This document shows, piece after piece, positions 24,606-37,500 of a stretch of DNA of 64,000 nt (the first letter of the stretch is position 1; every line of letters starts with the position of its first letter). Where the stretch lies: assembly GCA_003254905.1 (NCBI GenBank), contig QANU01094832.1, positions 758,991 to 822,990 of the forward strand. The letters run 5' to 3'. The notes under the pieces are model-generated. The model saw only the letters and a program-made list of their open reading frames with translations, searched no databases and was not told where the DNA came from. Both the position numbers and the translations under genes were made by a program. The DNA is from Nissolia schottii. Its lineage: Eukaryota > Streptophyta > Magnoliopsida > Fabales > Fabaceae.

Positions 24606-25516
24606 TTAAGGATGGAAGGGCAATGCAATGCAATTGCGTTTTTCCGATTTAAAAAATAAAAATCACGTTTTTAAATTTTGTTTTTTTGGAGGTCACGAAA
24701 TTGTTTTGGAGCAACCCATGGAAAGTGGGTTAATGGGCTTGCTTCAAGCCCATTTAAAAAGTTATTGGTTTTTTGGTAATGAATTTATAAAATGAGGGCC
24801 TGTACAGACAAAACTAATAATTTGCTGCCTATTTGGTTTCTATTTACATTTTTAAAAAAAATTGTTTCACAGTTTTAAAATATTTTAAAAAAATTATATA
24901 AGAAAGAGTGAAAAAAATATAATTTAGTTTGATAATATTATTTTTTATTTTGTAATATTTTTTTAATAAAATCTTATCTAAAAACATAAAATAAATTAAA
25001 TTCACGAATATTTTTAACTAAACAATAGAGCATTAATTTAAGTGATTTAATACTTATTTAAATTAATCATTGAATATTTTCAATAATGAATCATTTTTTC
25101 TTAATTTCTTTTATTGATATTTAAATTCTATTAATAGCGAGACTGATTAATATATTTTAAATATTATGATTATCCTTTTAATTTTTTTTCTTTCCTAATT
25201 TCAAATCCAAAACCCTTACGACGAATTTACCTAGTACTCAAGAGTAACCTTGTGTTGGTGGAGTAAGTTGAAAACTTTGACAAGATTTAAAAAGAAAATG
25301 AAAATTAACCACTTCTTTCAAATTATTTTCTTAAGGTCATTTTCTTTTTGATTATTATTATTATTTGTGTTTCTTTCACTTTAAGCGCCAAGCTCTATCG
25401 TATTGTTGTCGTTCTCCTGCATCGCAGGGTAGTAAAACCCTACACTACACTGAAAACCCCCTTTTCTTAGGGTTTTTGATTCTGAGCTCCGAAAATTCCA
25501 ACCACCGAATCAAAAA
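24606..25516. promoter_or_regulatory. SRP14-NUP160 divergent spacer
   Basis: The two genes are transcribed away from each other across this region. A perfect 10-bp inverted repeat of the site II core, AATGGGCTTG-CTT-CAAGCCCATT, lies at 24732-24754, close to the SRP14 side. Telo-box-like AAACCCTA (25435-25442) and TTAGGGTTTT (25467-25476) lie just upstream of the NUP160 start codon. The middle, about 24790-25250, is AT-rich with no further signal seen. Telo-box and TGGGCY elements are known from growth and translation genes. Confidence 0.6.
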
Positions 25517-28500
25517 ATGGGAAGTGCTTCCACGCTCGCCGGCAAGGAAGTCCCCATCACCGGAAGCGACGCCGTTCGCTGGATCGAGCTCTCCGTCCCT
25601 TCTTCCTCCTCTGACGGCGTCGCCGCCGCCGTTGCTCCTCCCACCGCCGCCGACCGCGCCTCCTGCTTCGTCCTCGACGATCCCACGGCTTATCTCATCT
25701 GGTTCGCTTCTTCTCACTCTCGCAATTTCACCTTTTGAGCTTCGATTTTTGACGATTTTCGCTATGAACATTCTTTGTGGATTCACAGTTTTGCAATTCA
25801 CGCACGTGCATTTTTTGCATGAGTTGGTTAGCGTGGTTACAGAGCTTGTTAGCATTTGGTTAGAGCTAGTTAGGGTGGGCTATTGAGCTTGTTAGCAATT
25901 GGTTAGAGCTAGTTGGATTGCTGCATTGTGTCTGTAGCTCCATCGATTTTGGAGGATTTGTTTTTTCTCTCATGCTCTATATATTGCGCAGGAGAATCCA
26001 CAAGGCACAACCTCAAGCTCTTGAGCTTCTTGAGCTCAATGCTTCCAAGGAGTTCCCCAAAGTGGGTCTCAGATTCACTTTCCCTTGCGCACTCTGTCCG
26101 TTCGCGTTCATCTGCAAGAATGAGGTTATTTAACGCTTGTTGACCACAGTCGTTCTGTTTATTGAGCTTCATTGTGAGATTTTTGTGGGTGCACTAAAAA
26201 TTACTATTGAATTTTGTGTATTCCCTTTGGATAAGCTTCTAGAAAGTAAAATGCAGAATGAAAAAATAACCAGTATTTGTCATTGTTTGGAGAAGCATAT
26301 GAGAGCTTCTCCTTTTTTTTTATGTCTTTTTATTTTTTATTTATGCTTCTGTTATTTATCTTAAATGTGCCTTTTTCGTAAGCTTATCCAAGCTTGGCCT
26401 TTACTTGTTACTAATTTGGTAGAAGTTGTGTTTTTGTTTGTTTGGATGCAGATTAGTGGCAATTCTAGACTCCCTTACTTGCTTTATGTGATGACGGTGT
26501 CTGGGGTGGCTTATCTTTTGAAAATTCGGAATGTTTCGGCGTATGCATCAAGTGCCCTTTTCCCGGTAGATGATCTTTTTGAGCTTAACGTGTGCGATTA
26601 TGTTTCCAATCATGTGGTGGTTACGGCTGTAACTGCAGCAGCTGGGTGTCTTGTTATTGGGAGAAGTGATGGCTCTGTTTGCTGTTTTCGACTTAGTGTG
26701 CTTGACCCAATTGTTCCTGGTATGGTTAACTTGACTTGGCCACTTTCTCTTTAGTTATGCAATGAAGTGATGGACGTGTTTCCTATGCCCTTTGTTTTCG
26801 TTCATTGCGAACCATACTTGTGTAAATTGCATATCCTCTGGGAACTCCTGATTGCATTCATGGTACTTTATTTGGATTGGTGTGGGCTGTTTTTTTGTGT
26901 TGTTTGATGGTGAGTTAGAAAATGGAGATGGTTTAGCTAACTAGCAACTTAACCTTTCCTTAACAATGTTAATTTTCTCTGTTTGAAACTTTTTTCTGAT
27001 ATTTTTTAAAAAAAATCTATTTCTGATTGTTTTTGATGAATTTGTTTTTCCTGAAAGGTTTGGTGCATGAGCTAAGGGATGAAGCTGGAATCAGTCGTTT
27101 GTGGGGTTTGATGTCACGGTACTTCTATGTAAGGGATGATTCGGGTGGGAATGAGCTTCTTATGTGAGAATGTGAGAATGAATTTTCAATCATTGGATTC
27201 TATTTATATGGTTAAGATTAAATCTTAAAAAGGAAATATATCATACAGGAAAGAGAAGGAATCAATGGGCTGAAATTAATTCTGATATATTTCCTTTTTA
27301 AGATTCAATCTTGACCATACAAAAATAATCCAATGGTTGAAAATTCATTCTCACATTCCACATAAGAAGCTCATTCTCACTTTAATCATCCCGTGTGTGT
27401 ATATATATATATTACTTATCATAAATATCTTTTTGAGTTTTCCAATATTTTCTTTTTCTTGTATTCCCCCCTCCCTGCTCCCGTGCCATGAGCCATAAGA
27501 TATTCATTAAACATGTGTTCTAGGGGCAAAATGGTGGGTGCTGTACAAGACATGGTAATATCTGAGTTGCATGGGAAAAGGTTTGTGTTTGTGCTGCATG
27601 CGGATGGGACATTACGAATTTGGGATCTTGCATCTCATAGCAGGGTCTTTAGTCATACAATGGCAGGTATTGTCTGCCTCTCACATTTAATTTAATCTTT
27701 TATATTTATGTCATCCTTGCTCCATAACCATGCAGGTCTCTGCATAACATGAAAGAGGACTCTTAATATTAAATTATGCATTGTTACATCTCTATATGGA
27801 TTGGAGGAATTAGGAAACTATCCAGTGGCTTTTACTTCGAGGGGTTCAGTATTTCACAATTTAATTTGTAGGCTTATGAAATTTTGAGAAATTGTATGAC
27901 CTGGTGTATTGACCTCTAATTGTTAGGATGATGGTGTTGGTATCCTCACAAAAAGGGAGTGTCCTATACAATTCTTTTTGGTTATTTTTTTCCCTCTAAT
28001 TAATAGAAAAGAACAATGTTACAGACTTACAGTAAGGACTCTGGTGGCATATCTAAAAAATATTGGAAGTAGTTACATGAAATGAACTTGAAAGGGATTA
28101 TTGAAAGAAAATCATTTCCTTTTTGGCTTTGTCTTGGTTATGGGGATTGAGAATGGTAAACATTGTCTCTTGTGCTAGCATATCAAATACAATTGAAAGT
28201 GAATTGCAATTAACCTCTCCTTTATTTTGGTTCAGTGATATATCATGCCCTCCCTGCTCTTTTGTTTACCTGTACTATACAAAAACACAGATGTGCTCTC
28301 ACATTTCACTGGGTTTGTTCTTCAGGTGCTACCTTTCTGAGGTTATGGGTGAGCCAATTTTGCCCTGATTCAAGTACAATTCCTTTGGCAATTTTGTACA
28401 AACATCCTTTGGTACGAGACTAAAATCCTTCTATGTTGATTTCTATCTTATTTGTTGAAGACAATTCAATGGTGATTATGTTTTTCTTATCGTCTGCTTA

Positions 28501-31500
28501 CTCACTCTCTTGAAAGCAACTTCTGTGGTTTCTAAAGTTTGATAGCTGGAATATCATGTAAACTATATTTAAACTAGATTGTTAAAAATGACAGATAATA
28601 GCATGTTTGAGGTTGAAAAAGGGATGCTTAGATTGGACACTTTCCTGCATTTAATGTACTTGGATTCTTGGATTTGTCTAAACAAGTTACCCTTACGTTC
28701 TACCCTAGCATTTGAACCTACATTAGAAACCAATGTGTTGCGTGTAAACTCTACTTTGGGTTGGAAATAAATATCTGTCAACTGAAAATGAAAGCACGAA
28801 AACAAACCATAAACCCTCTTATGTTTTAACTTGATGGCTGATGCTTTGTGCTTTCAATTTGTTTCTGTTTTGTCACTGGTTCTTTCATTGTTTCATTTGT
28901 TCTTTGTCTCCCCCGCTCCGAGATAAGATTGAATCTGCTATCTTTTATTATGAGTTTTGGATGCATTGGAAAAGCATTAGTTTATCTAATGCATATAGTT
29001 TCATAATTCATAATAAACCTTTAAAACTGAGAGACATCATAAGGGTTGGTTTACCATCCCAATTTTTCAGGAAAATTTGAGTTCTACTTGAAAGGCTGTA
29101 ATATCCACTGGAGCATCAACTACTTGGTTGATGTAAAGATCGTTATTACACTTAGATTTGCTATCTTTGCATTGCTTCTTTTTGTAACTGATTTTTTTGG
29201 CTCAATTGTGAAGGATGACTTGGAGATGATTTCTTTACATAGTATCCTATATAATTTTGGGGACAAAATTGTTTTCTCTATGGAGCCTTCAGTGCAAAAT
29301 ATTTCCTTGGAGGAGGTAATCTGTTCACCCTTTTTCATTCAGCTTGGATTGGATGTGAATTTTTACCCCTTGCTCCAGGTTTGAGACTGCTCTAGTTTTG
29401 TCCAGGGACAATGCCTTGATGTTAAAATAATGGTGGATAAGATATGGATATTGAAGGATGATGAATTAGTATCGCACACGTTCTCTACAAATATTGATGA
29501 GTATGTAACGTTCTCAGTTTGTTCACTTGTCAACTTTTCATACTAGTTGTAGTATAAACCTGGTTTAGTATAATGTGGGTTAAGTGGTTGTTCTTGGTTG
29601 GATTTGTTTCCGTTTTAATGTAGGCTAAGTGGGTTGTTCCTGCTTAATTGTTATCCCATGTCTTGTCAGGATAGAAGCATTTTCTTATGCTTTGCAAGAA
29701 GAATTTGTCGCTGACCAGCTGTTTCAAAGTTCAGAATATCTCGCAGATGAAATCTTGCGGATTGCGCATTCAATACTTTCATCTTTGAAGGTATTAGGTT
29801 AGATCGTGTATAATTTCCCTTTCAAGTCTTCCTAAACCAATGAGAGTGTGATTCAGTTATTTATTTTCTGCAGGATGATGTTGTGGCATTTGTTTCTTCT
29901 ATTTTCTTACGCAGGCTGCTTCTTCCTGGGGTGCATCATAATGCTGCTTTGCATGCAACACTTGCTGAGTATAGCAGGCATTTGGTTGAATCTGAGTTAC
30001 AAGCATTAACTGCTGATGGACTGAAAAAGGAGATACTTTCACTTATAGAGCATGAGGTCAGCTATCATCATTGTCATATCTATTTATCTCTCTCTCGTCT
30101 CTCTTCTTGTTTCTCCCCCTTTAATTTTGTGAGGGGCAAGTCATGGTAAACTGACAAGCTTGATACTGTCGTAGGTTGGCACTGAAAAAATGTCCATATT
30201 GCATAGCTGGAAATGTTTTCTCACTCGCTATTTCCTTAACTGGTGCAAGAATAATGCAATTTATGGTTTGCTTGTTGATTCTTCTGCTGCTGCTGTTGGT
30301 TTAATCAGGAAAAGTTCAGTTTCAATTTTCCGGTCTTTGGAAGATATTGAGCGGATTTTAGAGGGTAAAGCATTATTATGGACGCCTGTATCTCTTTCCT
30401 GTCTTTCGTAATTCTTATATTATCAAAAGTTGGTTAGCTTTTTCGTAGACGTCATTGACTAACTTGCTCATCATATCGGTTCATTGTTTGTTCATATTGT
30501 GTAGGCTCTTCAGATGAAGTTGGTGAGCTCACAGGCCTTTCGGATTTATTTGTTGACGATCTTGAATGCGAAATTTTGATCGAATTGCTTAGATGTGTTA
30601 TAAGTTTCAGCCAACAGTTGGGCAAAACTGCTTCCTCTGTGTTTTATGAATCACTTTTTACTGCACCAGTGATCTCTTCTGAAGATATTGTTCGCTGTAT
30701 AGTGAAGATTCTGGATACTGGATATTGTGTATCAGGTCCAGCAGAAAAGGATCTAATAGATCATAAAAGTTTGAGAAAACTTTCTGTTGACATGTTCTTG
30801 TCTCTTCAAGGCTTGTACAAAAAGGCTTCTGCATGGGACAGGATTTTAAATGTAATCGTGGGTTTCTTGAAATTTGGGGTTCCACAGAAAATAATGCATA
30901 AGTTTGATACGGAAATGTCATCAAATATAAATTCCTCCATTATAGTACATTCTACTTATCAGATTGCAAAGGTGATGTTTGAATTTGCCTGGGACTTTCT
31001 TCTATTTTTAAGTTATCTGGTGGACATCAGTGGTCAGGTGAGTTTATACAAATATTCTATGCATATTTATGTCATATACTTTTGTCATGATTGAGGAGTT
31101 TTAAGTTTCATGCTGTAGAATACTTGGTCACCCATGGTCTTTTACCGTGTTGACATATTATGCAGAACATTTTTGCAAAGAATTGAGGTTGAAATTGTCA
31201 GCAATTTGCTACCCCTTCATTGTGAACTAAAATTATTGTCATATATTAATTTATTTATTTATTTATATTTTTTCCCATGCAGGTCCACTTGTCACATGAT
31301 GATATAACTAAAATACAAATTGAGATAGTTCCAATGCTTCAAGAGAATATTTTTGAATGGCTAATCATCATCTTCTTTGCCACCACACCATCTGCACCGG
31401 CTGTGACTGAGGACTTCAATTCTAAACTTTCATCATTACAAATAGGTAAGATTTATGCTGTTTTGATTTTGAATCACTACACTTGCCAATTTGTTGAGGT

Positions 31501-34500
31501 TGGCTTGGTCATCCTTAAGGGGATAAAGACACACATGATCTCTATCTTTACTAAAATCCGAAGAAATAGAGTGAAAATTTTCATAATGACTTCCCAGAAA
31601 CATGCTTTCATTGTGGAAATCAATAAAATTTGCAGGTTAGTGTTTTCAAATTACAAAAATGAACAACATCGTGAAAAACTTTAGTAGTGATATTTTTTTT
31701 TGAGAATGTTTTTTTAACCTGCATGTTTTAATATTATGTGGAAACATTCAATACACATGATTAATTTATCCTTTGATATTAGGTGCATTAATTGACCTTT
31801 CTTCCCTTAACAATAAGATTGCTGTCTTATAAACTGATGGTCATGGCCTCAGATTCTAGTTGCAGAAATAGCTGTGCCATCCGCAGGATCAGGTTGTGTA
31901 CATTGGTTCCTTCTTTGACTCCACAATGGGGGGAACCTTATACATTGGATTACCCATAGTAATATGCATTTTGCCATTTGAAACTGGGCAATTCTTAGGT
32001 GTTAATGTGTATATGCTGTTGTATAGTACGATGCTTAAGTGTTAAATGTGAATAATCACATGAATGATGCATTTTTGACATTTTAATACTCCAACTTCCA
32101 AGTAACAAACTACATATTTTTGTTCGAATATGCTAGTTCTGCCACATTCCAAATGCTATTTGTGATGTTGGTCTCAAAAGGTAACGTGGCTGGCTTTGAA
32201 AATTACCAAAATTTCGAATGGGCAAAATTCTGAAGCTTCTACAAAAGAATTCTTCAGCAGAATATATGAAAAATGTGTGTTCATTAGTTTTACCCATAAT
32301 AATTTATTTCACTTTAGATTTTGTACTGTGGTATTATTAAGCATGTACAACTTATTTTCAATGACTTAAACTACTCAACATTGGAGTTGTTTGCCTTTGG
32401 GGATTACCGAATTTAATCCATATATGCCATTGCCATACTACTGATATTGTGTGATAATTGGTTTGGTCATGATACAGATTGCAACATGGGGAAACAATTG
32501 TGGAATGAGAAGCTTGGCAGATATGATTTTACACTGGCTTTTATATTGTTGCTAAATGTTAGAAGTTCATCAACAGACGTTGACCACTTGTCTTCAGAAC
32601 GGTTTCCAAATATGCAGAGCTTGGTTAATAGGATGAGAGACTTTATCAGTTGGATCATATATGGTGGGACTGGTGGATCTTCTACTTTCCTGAGCCGCTC
32701 AATTGATCTTGCATTTATCCTTTTCAAGCATGGCCAATATGGTGCTGCTGAGGTCATTAACTTGCCTGTTTTATTTTCAAGCATTTATCGTCCCAAACAG
32801 ATCTTTTTTTTTTCTCCCTTGGTTGTGCTATTTTGAGTTTTTTTTTAAATTTTATTTTATAAATGAGTACATGTCATGTTTTTAGTATGTTTGAATGAAC
32901 CCTTTTTTGCAAGGGTAAAAGCACTGAAAAAGCATAGTTGGGCCCGTTTTAGAGTTACATTTTTTAGCTTCTAAAAGAAGATTTTTTTTTACTTAACATG
33001 TTTAGGGATAAAGGATCTTTTAACTATTACATCTGAATATAAATTTGATTTCACTTTTGCAAAAGATTTTCAAAAAAGATAACATAAGAAATATCTTTTA
33101 AGAAGCTCATCCAAATGAGCCCTTTACTCCTTCCTTTTCTTTGTTTACTCTAGTTATCTTTACTGAAAGTATCCTATTTTTCAATTCTTAAATATTTCAA
33201 AAGCAATTGCTCATGATGGCGGAAGCACATTTGCTTAAGGAGAAGACATCCCAAAGTATTCAAGATGCTGATGGCGGATGGTGTATACGCCATCATCTTC
33301 TAGGATGCTGCCTCCTTGCACAGGTGCAGTGTGGATTGCAAACAGCACTAAAGGACAAAAAAGTCTGTGATGCCATTTGCTGTTTCTTTAGGTACAGCAT
33401 TTCACCTTTGAAATTTTATCTGTGGGTTTACCTAATTCAGGGATGGGTTTTTATTTGGCATTTTTGGCTTGTAAATTGATGTTATTTAAATGGTGTTTCC
33501 CCCTTATTTTTAGTTTGAACCTCAGTCAAGAAGGCTTAAATAGAAGCCATCTTTTCTTATCTGCCTACTATTACCAAAAATTTCTGAGTATTAGATTAGA
33601 TTTGAAATCTTGCTGAAATTGCTGAATCAAATTTATTGCAAATAGTTATTGCATTGAGCAAAAATAGCAGATATCGATTGACATAGACTAGAACAAAACC
33701 GAGGGTCACATAAGCAATGAGAGAGAAAACTAAAAAGAGTAAAATGGGAGACAAGATTTATTGTATTTAATAATTCTTAATTGTCAAATTTGAATTTTCT
33801 CAAACTACAATCTTCCTTTATAATACGTTGAAAAACTAAAACAAGACAGTAATAAATAAGGCATGGAAGGGTTACACTTTTCACCAGAGAGATGGAGGCA
33901 TTGCCTGGAGGCTGTAGATTTAAGCACTTTGCGCCAGCACTATGCTCACCAACTATCACATTTTACTTGGTTTGGTGTATCTGGGAAAATGCTATTGCTG
34001 CTCTCATATTCTGGATCAGTTTCATATAATCAACTTAGGGGTTTTGGTTGGACAAAGTAAGGAAAGGGTCTGTGGTGATTTACTTTAGTGTATTTGGTCT
34101 GGAAAAGTACTGTTTTCACAGAGATATTCTTCAGCTAATGGCTCTGTACTGGTACATGTAATCTTTTCGCCTCGTTGATGCTCATTACATATTCTCTTTA
34201 AGGGAGAGTTGGGAAGTTCCAAGCTGATATGCAAATGGATTGGACACCTTTGTGTTTTTAGCATGTTTGTCTGTCTTTATTTCTCTTTTGTGCCACCACT
34301 AGGATTTCCATTGATAAAAGGTCCAATGTTGCTTCTTTTATAAAAATGAAATTGAATTTCTTGTCACATTTGGTATGACAGAAATGACTACAACTTCTCT
34401 TTTCTTTACTATAGTAATCATATGATATATAATATCAATTTTTTCTGTTTGGAAAAAACTGGTCCTCCAATTTGTAAGGAGAGTAGGGAATAATGTTTTA

Positions 34501-37500
34501 CATTACTCTTTCATCTGGCTTATGAAAAAGCTCTTTCAAAATGATGATGTATCTTCATTTTTTGCAATGTACTGGATGAAGCATCTTGTAGGAAAATTCA
34601 ACATTTTGAATGATTAATCTTCATTGAAAGTAATATTAAGCCATCTGCCTATTTGCTTATGGGTGGCTTTAAAGTGTGACCCATCACTATTTATTGATAT
34701 TCAATTCAGGTCTTCATCTGGAAACGGTGCATCCGAGGCTTTGCAGAGTTTGTCTGATGATGTAGGAATTCCATATCTTGGTTTTAGTGAGTATCTCTAT
34801 CCCTAAATTCCAATGATCTTAATCAATGAGATAATCTTATACTATAGTTGCTCATCAATTCTTGTGGCTTTTATATAGGTGGTTGTGCATCAACTGCTGC
34901 ATGGAAGCTTCAATACTATCAATGGGCCATGCAATTATTTGAACGATATAACATTAGTGAAGGTGCTTGCCAGTTTGCTCTTGCTGCACTTGAGCAAGTT
35001 GATGAAGCTATGAAAGATGAAACCTACATGAACAACTCAGTTAATGAATCAGTGACAACCATCAGGGGACGGCTTTGGGCTAATGTCTTCATATTTGCGC
35101 TGGACCTCGGTCGCTATTATGATGCTTATTGTGCAATAGTTTCAAATCCAGATGAGGAGAGCAAATACATCTGTTTGAGGCGTTTTATAATTGTTCTTTA
35201 TGAACAAGGTGATATAAAGGTTGGATAAACTTTGAAATTTTTTGACTTTCCTTTGTTAAGTGACTTGACTTATTGTTTTCCTAAAGACCTCAATTTGATG
35301 TAAAAGTTAGAGTGAAACAGACACGAAATTTCCCATATATGAACAATATTTTGATTGCTCTGTCCTCAAAGGTTGATTACTTGATTATTAAATTTTGATG
35401 ATGCATTGGATTAGATGATTGAAGAGTCATTTCAGTCAAAGGGCTCCCTTGCAGATATGTAATTTCTAAATGCATGCATACGAATTGCCATTTTTTTGCA
35501 ATTGATATTTTGGTATATTTCCAAATGGATATACCATTTCTGTTTCATTTCGTGTAAGCATGATCTATGACTTGAGACTTTGGTGTTAAAACATTGTACC
35601 AACTTCCTGGGATCTGGGACAAAGCTTCATTATTGTTGTCATTTGTTATACTTGTTATTCTTGGCTTAACATTCTGAGTGTTATATGTTGATATAACAAT
35701 GGATGAGCTCCTCCAATGTGAGCTTGTTTTTGAAATGAGAAAATAAAGGTGTATCTGTCCAGAAATCAATGAAGTGCATTGTAATCATGATTCACTAAAT
35801 AATTAAAAAAATAATAGAAAATATTTAAGGGTGGATGCACCTTTATTTTCTTGCGATGAATTCACTTTTAAGGTTCTTTTCCTAGCTACAATATATTGCA
35901 TATAATAGCTTCTTTATAAATGAAAGTGTGTATGTGTGTTATTAAAGGATAGTGCATGTCCAGAGTTTCCTGCCAGGAATTTTGTACGAGTCCATTCACA
36001 CATTTTGATTAGCATCTTTCCCCTTTCTCTTTTGCTTATGTTCATCACAGATTCTTTGCAGTAATAAACTTCCCCTTATTGGTTTAGTGGAAAAGGTAGA
36101 GCAAGAGCTTGCTTGGAAGGTATGCCCTGATTGAGCAGATAGAATGATGTAAATTTTGCAGTTTTTTCCATACAAAATGCTTACAGTGTAATTTGTAGGC
36201 TGAACGATCAGATATTTCTGCAAAGCCAAATTTATACAAGTTGCTCTATTCATTTCAAATGCATCGGCATAATTGGCGACGAGCAGCAAGTTACATATAT
36301 CTGTATTCATCACGTTTGCGAACTGAAGCAGGTTTAAAAGATTACCAAGGCAGTTCGTTGATGTTGCAAGAGAGGCTGAATGCACTCTCTGCTGCTATCA
36401 ATGCACTGCATCTAGTGCATCCTGCATATGCCTGGATTGATCCACCAGAAGATGGAAGTTCTCTTCTGGTTGAACATTATCCAAGTAAGAAAGCTAAAAG
36501 AACACCAAATGAACATCGTAAGTAATTTAACAACCAAAATCGTGGTTTTAGTTGAGTTTAAAGATTGGGTAGCTTCATTTTATTAGTATAAATGAAGTGC
36601 ATGATATTTTTAGAGGAATTTTCCTCAGATATGTTGAGAGATCAGAAAGTTTTTTTTCGTTGATAGGTTTTTTTCTCGTGCTTGTTTTTCCCCCCCTTAT
36701 AAAGAGTATCCCTTGCACTCATATCTTTTGCGTATTTCTTCTCTTCATCTCAATAAAATTCTTCCTTTATTAAATCTGGATATTATGTTCTTAATATTTG
36801 TATATTTATTGGGGTATTTTTAAAGGGAAACCCCCTTACAGCTATGTTGTGGAATTGGGTAGCTTTGCTTGATTAGTATTTTCATTGTTCTTTTTTGTTT
36901 GGTTTTTCTTTTTCTTTTCTCCTCTTACAAAGAGGATTTCTTGTCCTCCAAACTTAGTAATCAACTTCTTTTTGTCTTAATAAATTCCTCCTAGTATTAA
37001 AAGATAAATGAACATTACAACCGGTATTGTTTGATGTGGTGGTATCCTTTTCAATCTTTGCTGCAGCAGCCGATAATGATGCTGAGCCTCAAAGGTGGGA
37101 GTTTTGTATTGATATTGAAAAACTTGAGAAAGAATTTGTGCTAACATCAGCAGAGTATATGCTATCACTGGTAAATGTCAAGTGGACATTTTCTGGTAAG
37201 TATCTTTTGTCATCCTTTTTAGTTTTCTGTGTGGGTGACTAATGATGTTTTAATATAAGGTTATTTTATTTGATCGAAACTTCAACATTTGTTTCTCCCT
37301 TTTTTGTCATGCTTAAGGAAAACATGGAGCCCTATCAGATTTGGCCGAACTTCTTGTCCTAAATAATTTACATGATATGGCCTTCACGGTCCTGCTCAGA
37401 TTTTTCAAGGGTTCAGGGCTGAAGAGGTTTGCATCCTTCACTTAAGTTGCTTCTTTTTGTGTGTGTGTGTAAAGGGAGCATATGATGCATATCAAATGAG

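Larger units (their letters stand above)
23598..24615 (-). other. SRP14: SRP14 5'UTR exons and leader intron
   Basis: On the minus strand an acceptor TTTTCAG lies just before about 23635, followed by leader sequence to the ATG at 23597. A donor-like AG/GTGCTC at about 24537 suggests an upstream untranslated exon of about 24538-24610. That exon contains a GC-rich (CGG)n tract at 24585-24605, read as GGC/CGG repeats in the leader. The roughly 900-bp leader intron carries MITE copy B. Exon edges are predictions from splice motifs only. Confidence 0.5.
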
